From NCBI RefSeq assembly GCF_014647675.1, contig NZ_BMPQ01000017.1:1-64000 (forward strand): DNA of 64,000 nucleotides. Direction: 5' to 3'. The notes under the pieces are model-generated. The model saw only the letters and a list, made by a program, of their open reading frames with translations. It was not told the origin of the DNA and searched no databases. Shown here in pieces: positions 23,345-32,039 of the stretch (the stretch's first letter is position 1; every line of letters starts with the position of its first letter). The stretch is from Streptomyces flaveus. Its GTDB lineage: Bacteria; Actinomycetota; Actinomycetes; Streptomycetales; Streptomycetaceae. A program made the translations under genes and the position numbers.

Positions 23345-24472
23345 TCAGGCGTACGGGCTGTCGGCGCCCGCGGCGGCGGGCTTCGGGGCGCGGGCGGGGC
23401 AGCAGCCCACGGGGCACACGTCGTGGCTCGGCCCCAGGGCGCCGAGGGCGCAGAGCTTCACGTCGCGGCCGCTCTCGGTGGCGGCCCGCTCCACGACGAG
23501 CTCGCGTATCGCGGCGGCGAACCGCGGGTCGGCGCCCACGGTGGCCGAGCGGCGCACCGGCAGCCCCAGCTCCTCGGCCTTGGCCTTCGCTTCCGTGTCG
23601 AGGTCGTACATGACCTCCATGTGGTCCGAGACGAACCCGATGGGCGCCATGACGACGGCCGGTACCCCGGCGCCGTGCAGCTCCTCCAGGTGATCGCAGA
23701 TGTCCGGCTCCAGCCAGGGGATGTGCGGGGCGCCGGAGCGGGACTGGTAGACGAGCTGCCAGGGGTGGTCGGTCCCGGTCTCCTCGCGCACCGCGTCGGC
23801 GATCAGCCGCGCGGCGTCCAGGTGCTGCTTCACGTACGCACCCCCGTCGCCGTGGTCCTCGACGGGTCCGGAGGTGTCCGCGGAAGCGTTCGGGATCGAG
23901 TGGGTCGTGAAGGCCAGGTGCGCGCCCGCGCGGACGTCCTCGGGAAGGCCGGCGAGGGACTTCAGTACGCCGTCGATCATGGGCTGGATGAAGCCCGGGT
24001 GGTTGAAGTAGTGCCGCAGCTTGTCGACCCTCGGCAACTCCAGACCCTCGGCCTCAAGGGTGGCGAGCGATTCGGCGAGGTTCTCGCGGTACTGGCGGCA
24101 GCCCGAGTACGAGGCGTACGCGCTGGTGGCGAGGACCAGGATGCGTCGGCGGCCGTCGGCGACCATCTCGCGCAGGGTGTCCGTCAGATACGGCGCCCAG
24201 TTGCGGTTGCCCCAGTAGACCGGCAGGTCCAGGCCGTGTTCGGCGAAGTCCTTGCGGAGGGCGTCCAGCAGGGCGCGGTTCTGGTCGTTGATGGGGCTGA
24301 CCCCGCCGAACAGGAAGTAGTGCTGCCCCACTTCCTTGAGGCGTTCCTTGGGGATGCCGCGTCCCCGCGTCACGTTCTCCAGGAACGGGACCACGTCGTC
24401 GGGGCCTTCGGGACCGCCGAACGAGAGCAGGAGCAGGGCGTCGTACGGATGGGCATCGAGCGCGTCGGGCAT
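23345..24472 (-). CDS. hemH: Ferrochelatase (coproporphyrin ferrochelatase, CpfC/HemH)
   Basis: 375 residues from the ATG at 24472 (MPDALDAHPYDALLLLSFGG). Family landmarks: LLSFGGPEGPDDV, the metal-site histidine in AFTTHSIP, the Glu-rich segment late in the chain, and PIGFVSDHMEV. The C-terminal region has cysteines in CALGALGPSHDVCPVGCC, consistent with the [2Fe-2S] cluster known in actinobacterial ferrochelatases. It inserts Fe2+ into coproporphyrin III in the Gram-positive heme route. Ribosome site AGGATC precedes the start; operon with the inositol monophosphatase gene. Confidence 0.93.
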   Translation of the reverse strand: MPDALDAHPYDALLLLSFGGPEGPDDVVPFLENVTRGRGIPKERLKEVGQHYFLFGGVSPINDQNRALLDALRKDFAEHGLDLPVYWGNRNWAPYLTDTLREMVADGRRRILVLATSAYASYSGCRQYRENLAESLATLEAEGLELPRVDKLRHYFNHPGFIQPMIDGVLKSLAGLPEDVRAGAHLAFTTHSIPNASADTSGPVEDHGDGGAYVKQHLDAARLIADAVREETGTDHPWQLVYQSRSGAPHIPWLEPDICDHLEELHGAGVPAVVMAPIGFVSDHMEVMYDLDTEAKAKAEELGLPVRRSATVGADPRFAAAIRELVVERAATESGRDVKLCALGALGPSHDVCPVGCCPARAPKPAAAGADSPYA

Positions 24473-24610
24473 GTCTTTGATCCTGCCACTCGTCACTGAC
24501 AGCCGGGAAACGGCGGTATGACGGGCGGGCGCCCGGCACGGGCCGGAGTTACCTGACCCGTAAGCTGTATCGGCTGCATTCGCGCCTTACGGATCCTCAC
24601 CGGAGACCCC

Positions 24611-25849
24611 GTGCCCAGCCCCTACCGCGCCCTGTTCGCCGCCCCGGGCTCCGCGGGCTTCTCCGTCGCAGGTTTCCTCGGCCGGATGCCGCTGTCGATG
24701 ATGGGCATCGGCGTGGTCACGATGATCTCCCAGCTCACCGGGCGGTACGGCCTCGCGGGCGCCCTCGCGGCGACCATCGCACTGTCCGCGGCGGTGATCG
24801 GTCCGCAGATCTCGCGGCTTGTGGACCAGCACGGGCAGCGCCGGGTGCTGCGGCCCGCGACGCTGTTCGCCCTCGCCGCGGCGGCCGGGCTGCTGCTGAC
24901 CGCGCACTTCGACTGGCCGGACTGGGTGCTGTTCCTGTGCTCGGCCGGCATCGGCTGCGTACCGAGCATCGGCGCGATGACCAGGGCACGCTGGGCCTAC
25001 CTCTACCGGGACAAGCCGGAGTTGCACACCGCGTACGCCTTCGAGTCCGTCGTCGACGAGATCTGCTTCATCTTCGGCCCGATCATCTCCATCGGTCTGT
25101 CCACGGTGTGGTTCCCGGAGGCCGGGCCGCTCCTGGCGGGCTGCTTCCTGGCGACCGGTGTCTTCTGGCTGACGGCCCAGCGCGCCACCGAACCCGCGCC
25201 GCATCCCCGCGAACACCACACCGGCGGCTCGGCCCTGCGCTCACCCGGGCTGCAGGTCCTGGTGGCCACCTTCGTGGCGACGGGAGCGATCTTCGGCGCG
25301 GTCGACGTGGTCACGGTCGCCTTCGCCGAGGAGCAGGGCCACAAGGCCGCCGCGAGCGTCGTACTGGCCGTGTACGCGGCGGGCTCCTGCGCGGCCGGAG
25401 CCGTCTTCGGGCTGCTGCGCTTCACGGGGGCGCCCGCCCGCAGGTGGGTGCTGGGCGTCTGCACGATGGCCGTGAGTATGATCCCCCTCCTACTGGTCGG
25501 AAACTTGCCGTTCCTGGCCGTGGCGCTGTTTGTCGCGGGCCTGTCCATCGCGCCGACGATGATCACGACGATGGCCCTCGTCGAACGGCACGTACCTCGC
25601 GCGAAACTGACCGAGGGCATGACCTGGGTCAGCACCGGTCTTGCGGTCGGGGTCGCGCTCGGCTCCTCCGCCTCCGGCTGGGTGATCGACGCCGCCGGGG
25701 CGCGGGCCGGATACGGGGTTCCGGCGGTCGCCGGGGCCGTCGCGGTCGCGGTCGGTTTCCTGGGGTATCGCCGGCTCAGCGGGCCGGTTCCGCAGCGGGG
25801 AGGGACCCATGAGCAGCACAGCGAGCGGGAAGAGCGGCACGTGGCGTAA
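24611..25849 (+). CDS. Major facilitator superfamily transporter
   Basis: 412 residues with about 12 hydrophobic segments and the MFS loop pattern SRLVDQHGQRRVLRP between helices 2 and 3. GTG start with GGAG 6 bases upstream. The substrate cannot be inferred; the family resembles drug/sugar efflux-type MFS common in Streptomyces. Its last 41 bp overlap the start of the FAD oxidoreductase gene, indicating a two-gene operon. Divergent from hemH with about 138 bp between starts. Confidence 0.88.
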   Translation: MPSPYRALFAAPGSAGFSVAGFLGRMPLSMMGIGVVTMISQLTGRYGLAGALAATIALSAAVIGPQISRLVDQHGQRRVLRPATLFALAAAAGLLLTAHFDWPDWVLFLCSAGIGCVPSIGAMTRARWAYLYRDKPELHTAYAFESVVDEICFIFGPIISIGLSTVWFPEAGPLLAGCFLATGVFWLTAQRATEPAPHPREHHTGGSALRSPGLQVLVATFVATGAIFGAVDVVTVAFAEEQGHKAAASVVLAVYAAGSCAAGAVFGLLRFTGAPARRWVLGVCTMAVSMIPLLLVGNLPFLAVALFVAGLSIAPTMITTMALVERHVPRAKLTEGMTWVSTGLAVGVALGSSASGWVIDAAGARAGYGVPAVAGAVAVAVGFLGYRRLSGPVPQRGGTHEQHSEREERHVA

Positions 25850-27128
25850 CTGGGCGGGCAATGTCTCCGCCCGTCCCGTACGGGACGTCACGCCGGCTTC
25901 TGTCGAGGAGCTTTCCGCCGCCGTGCGCCAGGCCGCCGAGGACGGACTGAGGGTCAAGGCGGTCGGCGCCGGGCACTCCTTCACGGCCGTCGCCGCGACC
26001 GACGGTCTGCTGATACGGCCCGATCTACTCACCGGCATCCGCAAGATCGACCGCGCGGCGGGCACCGTCACCGTGGAGGCGGGCACCACCTTGAAGCGGC
26101 TGAACGTGGCCCTGGCCCGCGAGGGCCTGTCGCTCACGAACATGGGCGACATCATGGAGCAGACGGTTTCCGGCGCGACCAGCACCGGCACCCACGGCAC
26201 CGGCCGTGACTCGGCGTCGATCGCCGCTCAGATCACGGCACTTGAACTGGTCACCGCCGACGGCTCGGTCCTGGCCTGCTCCGAGAAGGAGAATCCGGAT
26301 GTCTTCGCGGCCGCCCGCATCGGACTCGGCGCCCTGGGTGTCGTCACCGCGATCACCTTCTCCGTAGAGCCCCTTTTTCTGCTCACGGCCCGTGAGGAGC
26401 CGATGACCTTCGACGAGGTCACCAGCACCTTCGACGAACTCCACGCGGAGAACGAGCACTTCGAGTTCTACTGGTTCCCGCATACCGGCAACTGCAACAC
26501 CAAGCGCAACAACCGCAGTGCGGGCCCGGAGAAGCCGGTCGGCAGAATCAGTGGCCTCTTCGAGGACGAGTTCCTTTCCAACGGCCTCTTCCAGGTGGCC
26601 AATTCACTGGGCCGTGCCGTGCCCGCGACCATCCCGGCGATCGCGAAGATCTCCAGCCGGGCCCTTTCGGCCCGCACGTACACGGACATTCCCTACAAAG
26701 TCTTCACGTCCCCGCGCCGGGTGCGCTTCACAGAGATGGAGTACGCCGTCCCGCGCGCGGCCCTCGTCGAGACGCTGCGCGAACTGAAGGCCATGATCGA
26801 CCGCTCTCCGCTGCGGATCAGCTTCCCGGTGGAGGTGCGCACCGCGCCCGCGGACGACATCACGCTCTCCACGGCATCCGACCGGGACAGCGCGTACATC
26901 GCGGTCCACATGTACAAGGGCACCCCCCATCGGGCGTACTTCACGGCCGCCGAGCGGATCTTCCTCGCACACGAAGGGCGCCCGCACTGGGGCAAGCTGC
27001 ACACGCGCGAGGCGGAGTACTTCGCCGGGATCTATCCGCGCTTCGGCGAGTTCACCGCCCTCAGGGACCGGCTCGACCCGGACCGGCGCTTCGGAAACGA
27101 CTACTTGCGGCGGGCGTTGGGGACGTAA
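25809..27128 (+). CDS. FAD-binding D-arabinono-1,4-lactone oxidase family protein
   Basis: 439 residues. N-terminal PCMH-type FAD domain (about 20-190) with VKAVGAGHSFTAVAATDGLLI, NMGDIMEQTVSGATSTGTHGTG and GLGALGVVTAITF; C-terminal ALO domain ends with HTREAEYFAGIYPRFGEFTALRDRLDPDRRFGNDYL, where HxxxA-type and W/RFxxxRxxxDPxxxF signatures are visible. It oxidises a sugar lactone or alditol with FAD. Strong site GGGGAGGGACCC before the ATG, inside the MFS gene's 3' end. Substrate is not determinable. Confidence 0.9.
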   Translation: MSSTASGKSGTWRNWAGNVSARPVRDVTPASVEELSAAVRQAAEDGLRVKAVGAGHSFTAVAATDGLLIRPDLLTGIRKIDRAAGTVTVEAGTTLKRLNVALAREGLSLTNMGDIMEQTVSGATSTGTHGTGRDSASIAAQITALELVTADGSVLACSEKENPDVFAAARIGLGALGVVTAITFSVEPLFLLTAREEPMTFDEVTSTFDELHAENEHFEFYWFPHTGNCNTKRNNRSAGPEKPVGRISGLFEDEFLSNGLFQVANSLGRAVPATIPAIAKISSRALSARTYTDIPYKVFTSPRRVRFTEMEYAVPRAALVETLRELKAMIDRSPLRISFPVEVRTAPADDITLSTASDRDSAYIAVHMYKGTPHRAYFTAAERIFLAHEGRPHWGKLHTREAEYFAGIYPRFGEFTALRDRLDPDRRFGNDYLRRALGT

Positions 27129-27612
27129 TCGCGACACGTGGTCACGCCATCGCCAACTCCGCGAGAGCGAGAGGGTCTTGGAGGGGGCTCAAGAACTCAA
27201 AACCGGAACGATCAACTTCAGTCGTGACGATCGCGTGAAGATCGCCACTCACCGTGGTCACCGGAACGGCGTCCCCGGTGGCCAACTCCCGACCCCCGGG
27301 AGAAGTTGGGCGGCGTGCCGATCCACGCAGGTGGCCCAAATGGAGTACTGTTGCGAGCCCTGGGTCCGGACACCCGCCAGGGCGTCCGGGGCCTTCCAGG
27401 ACCGCCGTGAGGGGGGCTCGTTGCACAGGGTGACGGAGTTCGTCACTTAGCGTTGCGAATAGGTAACCGTGCCATAACGGCGATCCAGGGCCAGCGCCCG
27501 ACACGCCGGGCAAACAGGCAAGGTTGTGGCAGGCTGCACCCGGGCAGGCCACACTCGACTAGCGGAAGCAGCGACGCACGTGACGTCGGCAGGCACCACC
27601 CGGGAGGTCCCC
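27129..27612. other. Intergenic region upstream of sepH
   Basis: Several short frames cross this region on both strands, but none has a good ribosome site with family motifs. A minus-strand frame ending near 27142 could encode a small protein; I do not support it. The plus strand between 27,420 and 27,600 holds the likely sepH promoter, with lower GC around 27,440-27,480. Confidence 0.5.
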
Positions 27613-28677
27613 ATGCCCGAACTGCGTGTCGTGGCCGTCTCTAACGACGGCACACGGCTGGTGCTGAAGGCTGCGGACAGCACGGAGTACACGCTTCCGA
27701 TTGACGAGCGTCTGCGCGCCGCCGTTCGCGGCGACCGTCCCCGCCTCGGCCAGATCGAGATCGAGGTGGAGAGCCATCTCCGCCCCCGAGACATCCAGGC
27801 GCGTATACGCGCAGGCGCCTCCGCCGAAGAGGTCGCCCAGCTCGCCGGCATCCCCGTCGATCGCGTACGCCGCTTCGAGGGCCCCGTGCTCGCGGAGCGC
27901 GCCTTCATGGCGGAGCGGGCGCGTAAGACCCCGGTCCGTCGGCCCGGCGAGACCACCGGACCCCAGCTCGGCGAGGCGGTGCAGGAGCGGCTGCTGCTGC
28001 GCGGCGCCGACAAGGAGACCGTGCAGTGGGACTCGTGGCGCCGTGACGACGGCACCTGGGAGGTCCTGCTCGTCTACCGGGTCGCGGGTGAGCCGCACTC
28101 GGCGAGCTGGACGTACGACCCGCCGCGGCGGCTCGTACAGGCTGTGGACGAGGAGGCGCGCTCGCTGATCGGCGAGTCCGACGACGACCTCGCCTCGCCC
28201 GAGCCCAGCTTCCCGTTCGTGCCGCGTATCGCCCGGCTGCCGCGCGACCGCGAACGCCCGATGGACCGCGCCCTGGAGCGCCAGACGGAACGTCCCGTCC
28301 TGCCGGCCCAGTCGCCGGAGCCCGAGGAGGAGAGCATCAACGGTGAGCGGGACTCGCTCACCAGTCTCCTGGAGGCGGTGCCCAGCTTCCGTGGCGACCT
28401 GGTGGTGCCCGAGCGCCCCGCCCCGACCACGGATATGCCGGCGGAGGAGGAGCCTGCTCCGGAGCCCGAGGAGGAGGAGCCCCCGGCTCCCGCGGCCTCG
28501 GCCGGTTCGGCGTACGCCGATGTCCTCATGCCGCGCTCGGTGGCCAGCCACCGCGAACGGCTCGTCGGCTCCACCGACCGGCAGGCCGAGGCGGACGGCG
28601 TCCGCCCGGGGCGAAGAGCGGCGGTGCCGAGCTGGGACGAGATCGTCTTCGGGACTCGTCGCAAGAAGCAGGAATAG
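27613..28677 (+). CDS. sepH: SepH, FtsZ-interacting cell division regulator (DUF3071)
   Basis: 354 residues. The conserved N-terminal DUF3071 domain (1-170) begins MPELRVVAVSNDGTRLVLKA and contains a helix-turn-helix-like segment at about 57-95 (AGASAEEVAQLAGIPVDRVR). A long acidic, proline-rich linker (220-310) follows, then a short conserved C-terminal element (AAVPSWDEIVFGTRRKK). SepH is known in Streptomyces and mycobacteria to bind FtsZ and promote Z-ring assembly during sporulation septation. ATG with GGGAGGTCCCC upstream; monocistronic, with a terminator at 28700. Confidence 0.93.
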   Translation: MPELRVVAVSNDGTRLVLKAADSTEYTLPIDERLRAAVRGDRPRLGQIEIEVESHLRPRDIQARIRAGASAEEVAQLAGIPVDRVRRFEGPVLAERAFMAERARKTPVRRPGETTGPQLGEAVQERLLLRGADKETVQWDSWRRDDGTWEVLLVYRVAGEPHSASWTYDPPRRLVQAVDEEARSLIGESDDDLASPEPSFPFVPRIARLPRDRERPMDRALERQTERPVLPAQSPEPEEESINGERDSLTSLLEAVPSFRGDLVVPERPAPTTDMPAEEEPAPEPEEEEPPAPAASAGSAYADVLMPRSVASHRERLVGSTDRQAEADGVRPGRRAAVPSWDEIVFGTRRKKQE

Positions 28678-28699
28678 GAAGCAGAAGATGTACGCGGCT

Positions 28700-28731
28700 G
28701 GGGCTCGCACCACTTCGGGGCGAGCCCTTTT
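28700..28731 (+). terminator. Terminator of sepH
   Basis: GGGCTCGC, 11-base loop, GCGAGCCC followed by TTTT, 23 bp after the sepH stop. Confidence 0.85.
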
Positions 28732-28765
28732 CGCTGCCGTGCGGAGACTGCGTGCCGGGGCCGGT

Positions 28766-29593
28766 CTACTGCGGGTCGGGCCCCGTCGCGACCGGGCGGC
28801 TCCCGTCCGCCGACCACTGCGACCACGAGCCCGCGTACAGCGCCGCCGGAATGCCCGCGACCTGAAGCGCGAGGATCTCGTGGGCGGCGGAGACACCCGA
28901 GCCGCAGTAGACGCCGACTTCACACGTGCCGGTCGCGCCCAGGGACTTGAAGCGCTCGGCGAGTTCGGCGGCGGGGCGGAAGTGGCCGGATTCCGTCACG
29001 TTCTCCGTCGTCGGTGCCGAGACCGCGCCGGGGATATGGCCGGCGATCCGGTCGATCGGCTCGACCTCGCCCCGGTAGCGCTCGGCGGCTCGTGCGTCGA
29101 GGAGCAGGCCGGTGCGGGCCAGGGCGGCGGCTCCGTCCGCGTCGAGCAACGGCAGCGCGCCGGGCGACGGCAGGAACGTACCGGCGACCGGAGACGGGAC
29201 ACCGGCCTCGACGGGGCCGTCCCAGGCCGCGAGTCCACCGTCAAGGACACGCACCGCCGGGTGACCCGTCCAGCGCAGCAGCCACCAGGCGCGCGCGGCG
29301 GCCCAGCCGAGCCCGCCGTCGTACGTGACGACGTCCCGGTCCGCACTGACCCCGGCCGCCCGCATCGCCGTCCCGAAGACCTCCATGTCCGGCAGCGGAT
29401 GCCGGCCGCCCTCCCCGGCCGGAGCTGCGAGTTCCGAGTCCAGGTCCACATAGACGGCACCCGGAATGTGCCCCTCCTCGTATGCGGAACGCAGGTTCGG
29501 GCCGCCCAGTTGATAGCGGATGTCGAGCACCACCGGAGGCTTCGGTCCGGCCAGGGCGCTCGCGAGTTCGGCTGCGGAGATGATGGCGTTCAT
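28766..29593 (-). CDS. Two-domain sulfurtransferase (rhodanese/TST type)
   Basis: 275 residues: two rhodanese repeats. The N-terminal repeat (5-125) has HIPGAVYVDLDSEL and no catalytic cysteine (YDGGLGWAAAR at the loop); the C-terminal repeat (150-265) has the active-site loop YCGSGVSAAHE with the persulphide-forming Cys. It transfers sulphane sulphur from thiosulphate or 3-mercaptopyruvate. ATG 29593 is preferred because AAGGATGG is correctly spaced; an ATG three codons upstream lies within that site. Convergent with sepH. Confidence 0.9.
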   Translation of the reverse strand: MNAIISAAELASALAGPKPPVVLDIRYQLGGPNLRSAYEEGHIPGAVYVDLDSELAAPAGEGGRHPLPDMEVFGTAMRAAGVSADRDVVTYDGGLGWAAARAWWLLRWTGHPAVRVLDGGLAAWDGPVEAGVPSPVAGTFLPSPGALPLLDADGAAALARTGLLLDARAAERYRGEVEPIDRIAGHIPGAVSAPTTENVTESGHFRPAAELAERFKSLGATGTCEVGVYCGSGVSAAHEILALQVAGIPAALYAGSWSQWSADGSRPVATGPDPQ

Positions 29594-29909
29594 GGCCACC
29601 ATCCTTGCGCACGGGGTGGCCGCATCGTTCAGGTCCGGTTACTCTGCCCGCCGGACCGGCCCGAGCACACGGCGTACGGACCTGGACACAGGCTGTACAG
29701 CCGATGGACACCACCAGGCAACCGTGGGGATACGGATGGGATACAGCAAATCGGGCATCCTCCAGCCATGCGCCACCGGCCCGGGGCCCGCCCGCATCCC
29801 TGGGGATACGGGCGGCGGCACCGGGCGGGGAATCGCGCGGGGGCAGTACGCGCTGTCGGAAGCGGAAGTGAAGCGGCAGGCGCCCCGAGGCGCCGAGGAA
29901 AGAGTGACG
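29594..29909. other. Divergent promoter region
   Basis: No gene is supported between the sulfurtransferase start and the VOC gene. It must carry promoters for both. The stretch 29,660-29,760 is AT-richer than its surroundings (for example ATACAGCAAATCGGG). No palindrome stands out. Confidence 0.45.
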
Positions 29910-30704
29910 ATGACCGAGTCACGGGGGTCGACCGGCCTGAACGGCACCGCGCACGCGCCCGGCACGCCCTGCTGGGTGAGTCTGATGGTGCACGGGATGG
30001 CCGCGACCCAGGAGTTCTACGGAGCACTGTTCGGCTGGAAGTTCCAGCCCGGCCCCCAGCAGCTCGGCCCGTACGTACGTGCCGTGCTCGACGGCCATGA
30101 GGTGGCCGGGATCGGGCAGCTGCCGCCCGACCGTCATCTGCCCATCGCCTGGACGCCCTATCTCGCCTCGGACGACGTGGATCTGACGGCGGAGACGGTA
30201 CGGGCCTGCGGCGGCACGGTCGGCGTGGGCCCTCTGGACGCCGGGGATGCGGGCCGGATGGCCATCGCCTCCGATCCCTCGGGCGCCGTGTTCGGCATCT
30301 GGCAGACCGCGGCCCACCTCGGCACGGGCATCACCGAGGTGCCCGGCACGCCCGCCTGGAACGAGCTCGTCACACGCGACTCCGCCGGCGTCGCCAAGTT
30401 CTACCAGATGCTCTTCGGCTACGAGGAAGAGCCGCTCGTCTCCACGGACTTCGACTACATCACCCTGCACATCGAGGGCCGCCCGGTGGGCGGCATCCGC
30501 GGTGTGGGCCGCGCCCTCCCCCGCGACCGGGGCCCGCACTGGATGACGTACTTCGAAGTCGCCGACGTGGACGCCTCCTTGACCGATGTCATCGACCTGG
30601 GCGGCCACGTCCTGAAAACGCCCCGCGACACCCCGCACGGCCGCATCGCCACGGTCGCGGACCCCGAGGGGGCGGCGTTCTCCCTCGTACGTACGAGCCA
30701 CTGA
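29910..30704 (+). CDS. VOC-superfamily protein, tandem glyoxalase/bleomycin-resistance domains
   Basis: 264 residues with two VOC modules (about 18-135 and 142-262). Each has the start pattern W-x-x-L/V-x(n)-FYGALFGW (first) and AKFYQMLFGY (second) and ends with DPSGAVFGIWQ or DPEGAAFSLVR. This tandem form is common in Streptomyces as a hydroxylase-like or fosfomycin/bleomycin-resistance relative; substrate unknown. ATG 29910 is chosen with GAGGAAAG upstream; GTG 29904 is the alternative. Last gene before the accessory regions. Confidence 0.88.
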   Translation: MTESRGSTGLNGTAHAPGTPCWVSLMVHGMAATQEFYGALFGWKFQPGPQQLGPYVRAVLDGHEVAGIGQLPPDRHLPIAWTPYLASDDVDLTAETVRACGGTVGVGPLDAGDAGRMAIASDPSGAVFGIWQTAAHLGTGITEVPGTPAWNELVTRDSAGVAKFYQMLFGYEEEPLVSTDFDYITLHIEGRPVGGIRGVGRALPRDRGPHWMTYFEVADVDASLTDVIDLGGHVLKTPRDTPHGRIATVADPEGAAFSLVRTSH

Positions 30705-30773
30705 GCACCAGCCACTGCCCACGAGCCACGATGAACTGGGTCTCCGATGTGGTTTCGGCAGAGGAAGCCGGGT

Positions 30774-31433
30774 TCAGTGGGTCGCTGTCGCGAGGGCGGC
30801 GACGGCGTCGGCGGCGGGGGTGTCGCCGGAGGTGAGCTCGACGATCACGCGGCTCAGGCGCGGCTCGTGGAGGGCGGCGTCGATGAAGGCGGCGACGTCG
30901 TCGCGGTGCACATCGCCGTACTCGACCGCGGGACCGGCCGTCACGCGGCCGGTGCCGGGGGCGTCGAGGAGCGTGCCGGGGCGGACGATCAGCCAGTCCA
31001 GAGCGGTACGGGTCAGGTACACGTCGGCGGTCTTCTTGACCTTGATGTAGTGCTCGAAGCCCTCGTGGCGCTCGCCGTCTCGCAGTGCGTCGGGGAACAC
31101 CGAGACGAGGACGAACCGCGGCACCCCGGCGTGTGCGGCCGCGTCGGCGGCCTTCTCCAGGCCCTTGCCGTCGATGAGTGTCGTCTTGTCCATGCCGGTG
31201 CCGTGGGCTCCGGCGGAGAACACGACCGCGTCGTGCCCGGCGAACTTCGCCGCGAGCTCCTCGGCGGAGTCGTTGATCAGGTCACCGGTGACCGGGGTGG
31301 CGCCCGATGCGCGGACGGTGTCGGCCTGCGCGGGGTTGCGGTGCATGCCGGTCACCTGGTCGCCGCGGGCGGTGAGCAGCTCGGCGAGCCGGCGCCCGAC
31401 GCCTCCGGCGGCGCCGATCTGGAACACCTTCAT
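30774..31433 (-). CDS. NAD(P)-binding atypical short-chain reductase
   Basis: 219 residues with the N-terminal dinucleotide loop GAAGGVGRRLAELL and the SDR_a5-type pattern: HRNPAQADTVRASGATPVTGDL, DAVVFSAGA, RFVLVSVFPD, DWLIVRPGTLLDAPGTG, VHRDDVAAFIDAAL. Probably an NAD(P)H-dependent sugar epimerase-like or quinone reductase-like protein. Downstream of the VOC gene at 31486 on the same strand (52-bp gap), so both are likely controlled from the operators at 31968 by the GntR protein encoded divergently. Confidence 0.87.
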   Translation of the reverse strand: MKVFQIGAAGGVGRRLAELLTARGDQVTGMHRNPAQADTVRASGATPVTGDLINDSAEELAAKFAGHDAVVFSAGAHGTGMDKTTLIDGKGLEKAADAAAHAGVPRFVLVSVFPDALRDGERHEGFEHYIKVKKTADVYLTRTALDWLIVRPGTLLDAPGTGRVTAGPAVEYGDVHRDDVAAFIDAALHEPRLSRVIVELTSGDTPAADAVAALATATH

Positions 31434-31485
31434 GGTCTTCTCGTCTCTCTTCGAACGCGGGGATGAGGGTGGCGGAGTGCCGGGG

Positions 31486-31917
31486 TCAGGCGGCGAAGAC
31501 CTGGGAGTCGTCGGCGAACGCCTTGAACTCCAGTGCGTTGCCGGCCGGGTCGAGGAGGAACATCGTCCATTGCTCGCCCTTCTGTCCCTCGAAGCGGACG
31601 TAGGGCTCGATGACGAACTCCGTGCCCGCCGCGCGCAGCCGCTCGGCGAGCTCCTGGAAGGCGGGGATCGTGAGGATCAGGCCGAAGTGCGGTACCGGGA
31701 CGTCGTGGCCGTCGACGGGGTTGTGTATGCGCTGGGCGCGCTCCGGTGCGAGATGGGTGACCACCTGGTGGCCGTGCAGGTTCCAGTCCACCCAGGTGTC
31801 CGCGCTGCGGCCCTGCTCGAGGCCCAGTGTGTCGCCGTAGAAGCGGCGCGCGGCCGCGAGGTCGTCGACCGGCATGGCCAGATGGAACCGCGGGATCGGG
31901 GAGTCGAGAACGGTCAA
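31486..31917 (-). CDS. VOC-family (glyoxalase-like) protein
   Basis: 143 residues, one VOC domain: FHLAMPVDDLAAARRFYGDTLGLEQGR at the start, VPHFGLILTIPAFQELAERLRAAG in the middle and FLLDPAGNALEFKAF at the end with the metal-ligand Glu. It resembles dioxygenase/glyoxalase proteins such as those acting on small aldehydes. Start is a TTG at 31917 with AAAGGCAG upstream; the family N-terminus (LDSPIPRFHLAMPV) begins there. First gene of a probable VOC-reductase operon read away from the GntR gene. Confidence 0.82.
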   Translation of the reverse strand: MTVLDSPIPRFHLAMPVDDLAAARRFYGDTLGLEQGRSADTWVDWNLHGHQVVTHLAPERAQRIHNPVDGHDVPVPHFGLILTIPAFQELAERLRAAGTEFVIEPYVRFEGQKGEQWTMFLLDPAGNALEFKAFADDSQVFAA

Positions 31918-31967
31918 GGCACTGCCTTTCTGAGGATGTGGGCCCGGATGGACCATCAACCAGTTGT

Positions 31968-32010
31968 CCTAATGTTGACATTGCACCAATGCCTTAATGT
32001 TAACATTAGG
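31968..32010. promoter_or_regulatory. Double palindromic operator between VOC gene and gntR
   Basis: Two 12-bp palindromes, AATGTTGACATT (31971-31982, one mismatch in symmetry) and AATGTTAACATT (31996-32007, perfect), have centres 25 bp apart. They also form a larger inverted repeat: CCTAATGTTGACATT against AATGTTAACATTAGG, 14 of 15 complementary. They lie between the divergent VOC and GntR starts (31917 and 32040). Size and symmetry suit a FadR-subfamily GntR dimer, so the adjacent regulator probably represses both directions. Confidence 0.75.
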
Positions 32011-32039
32011 ACGTTGATTGAGAAGGTGCAGGTCAGATC

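Noticed and set aside
27142..27552. Minus-strand ORF of 136 codons upstream of sepH
   Set aside because: No ribosome site or recognisable family, and the frame runs through the expected sepH promoter; a small real gene at its 3' half cannot be excluded.
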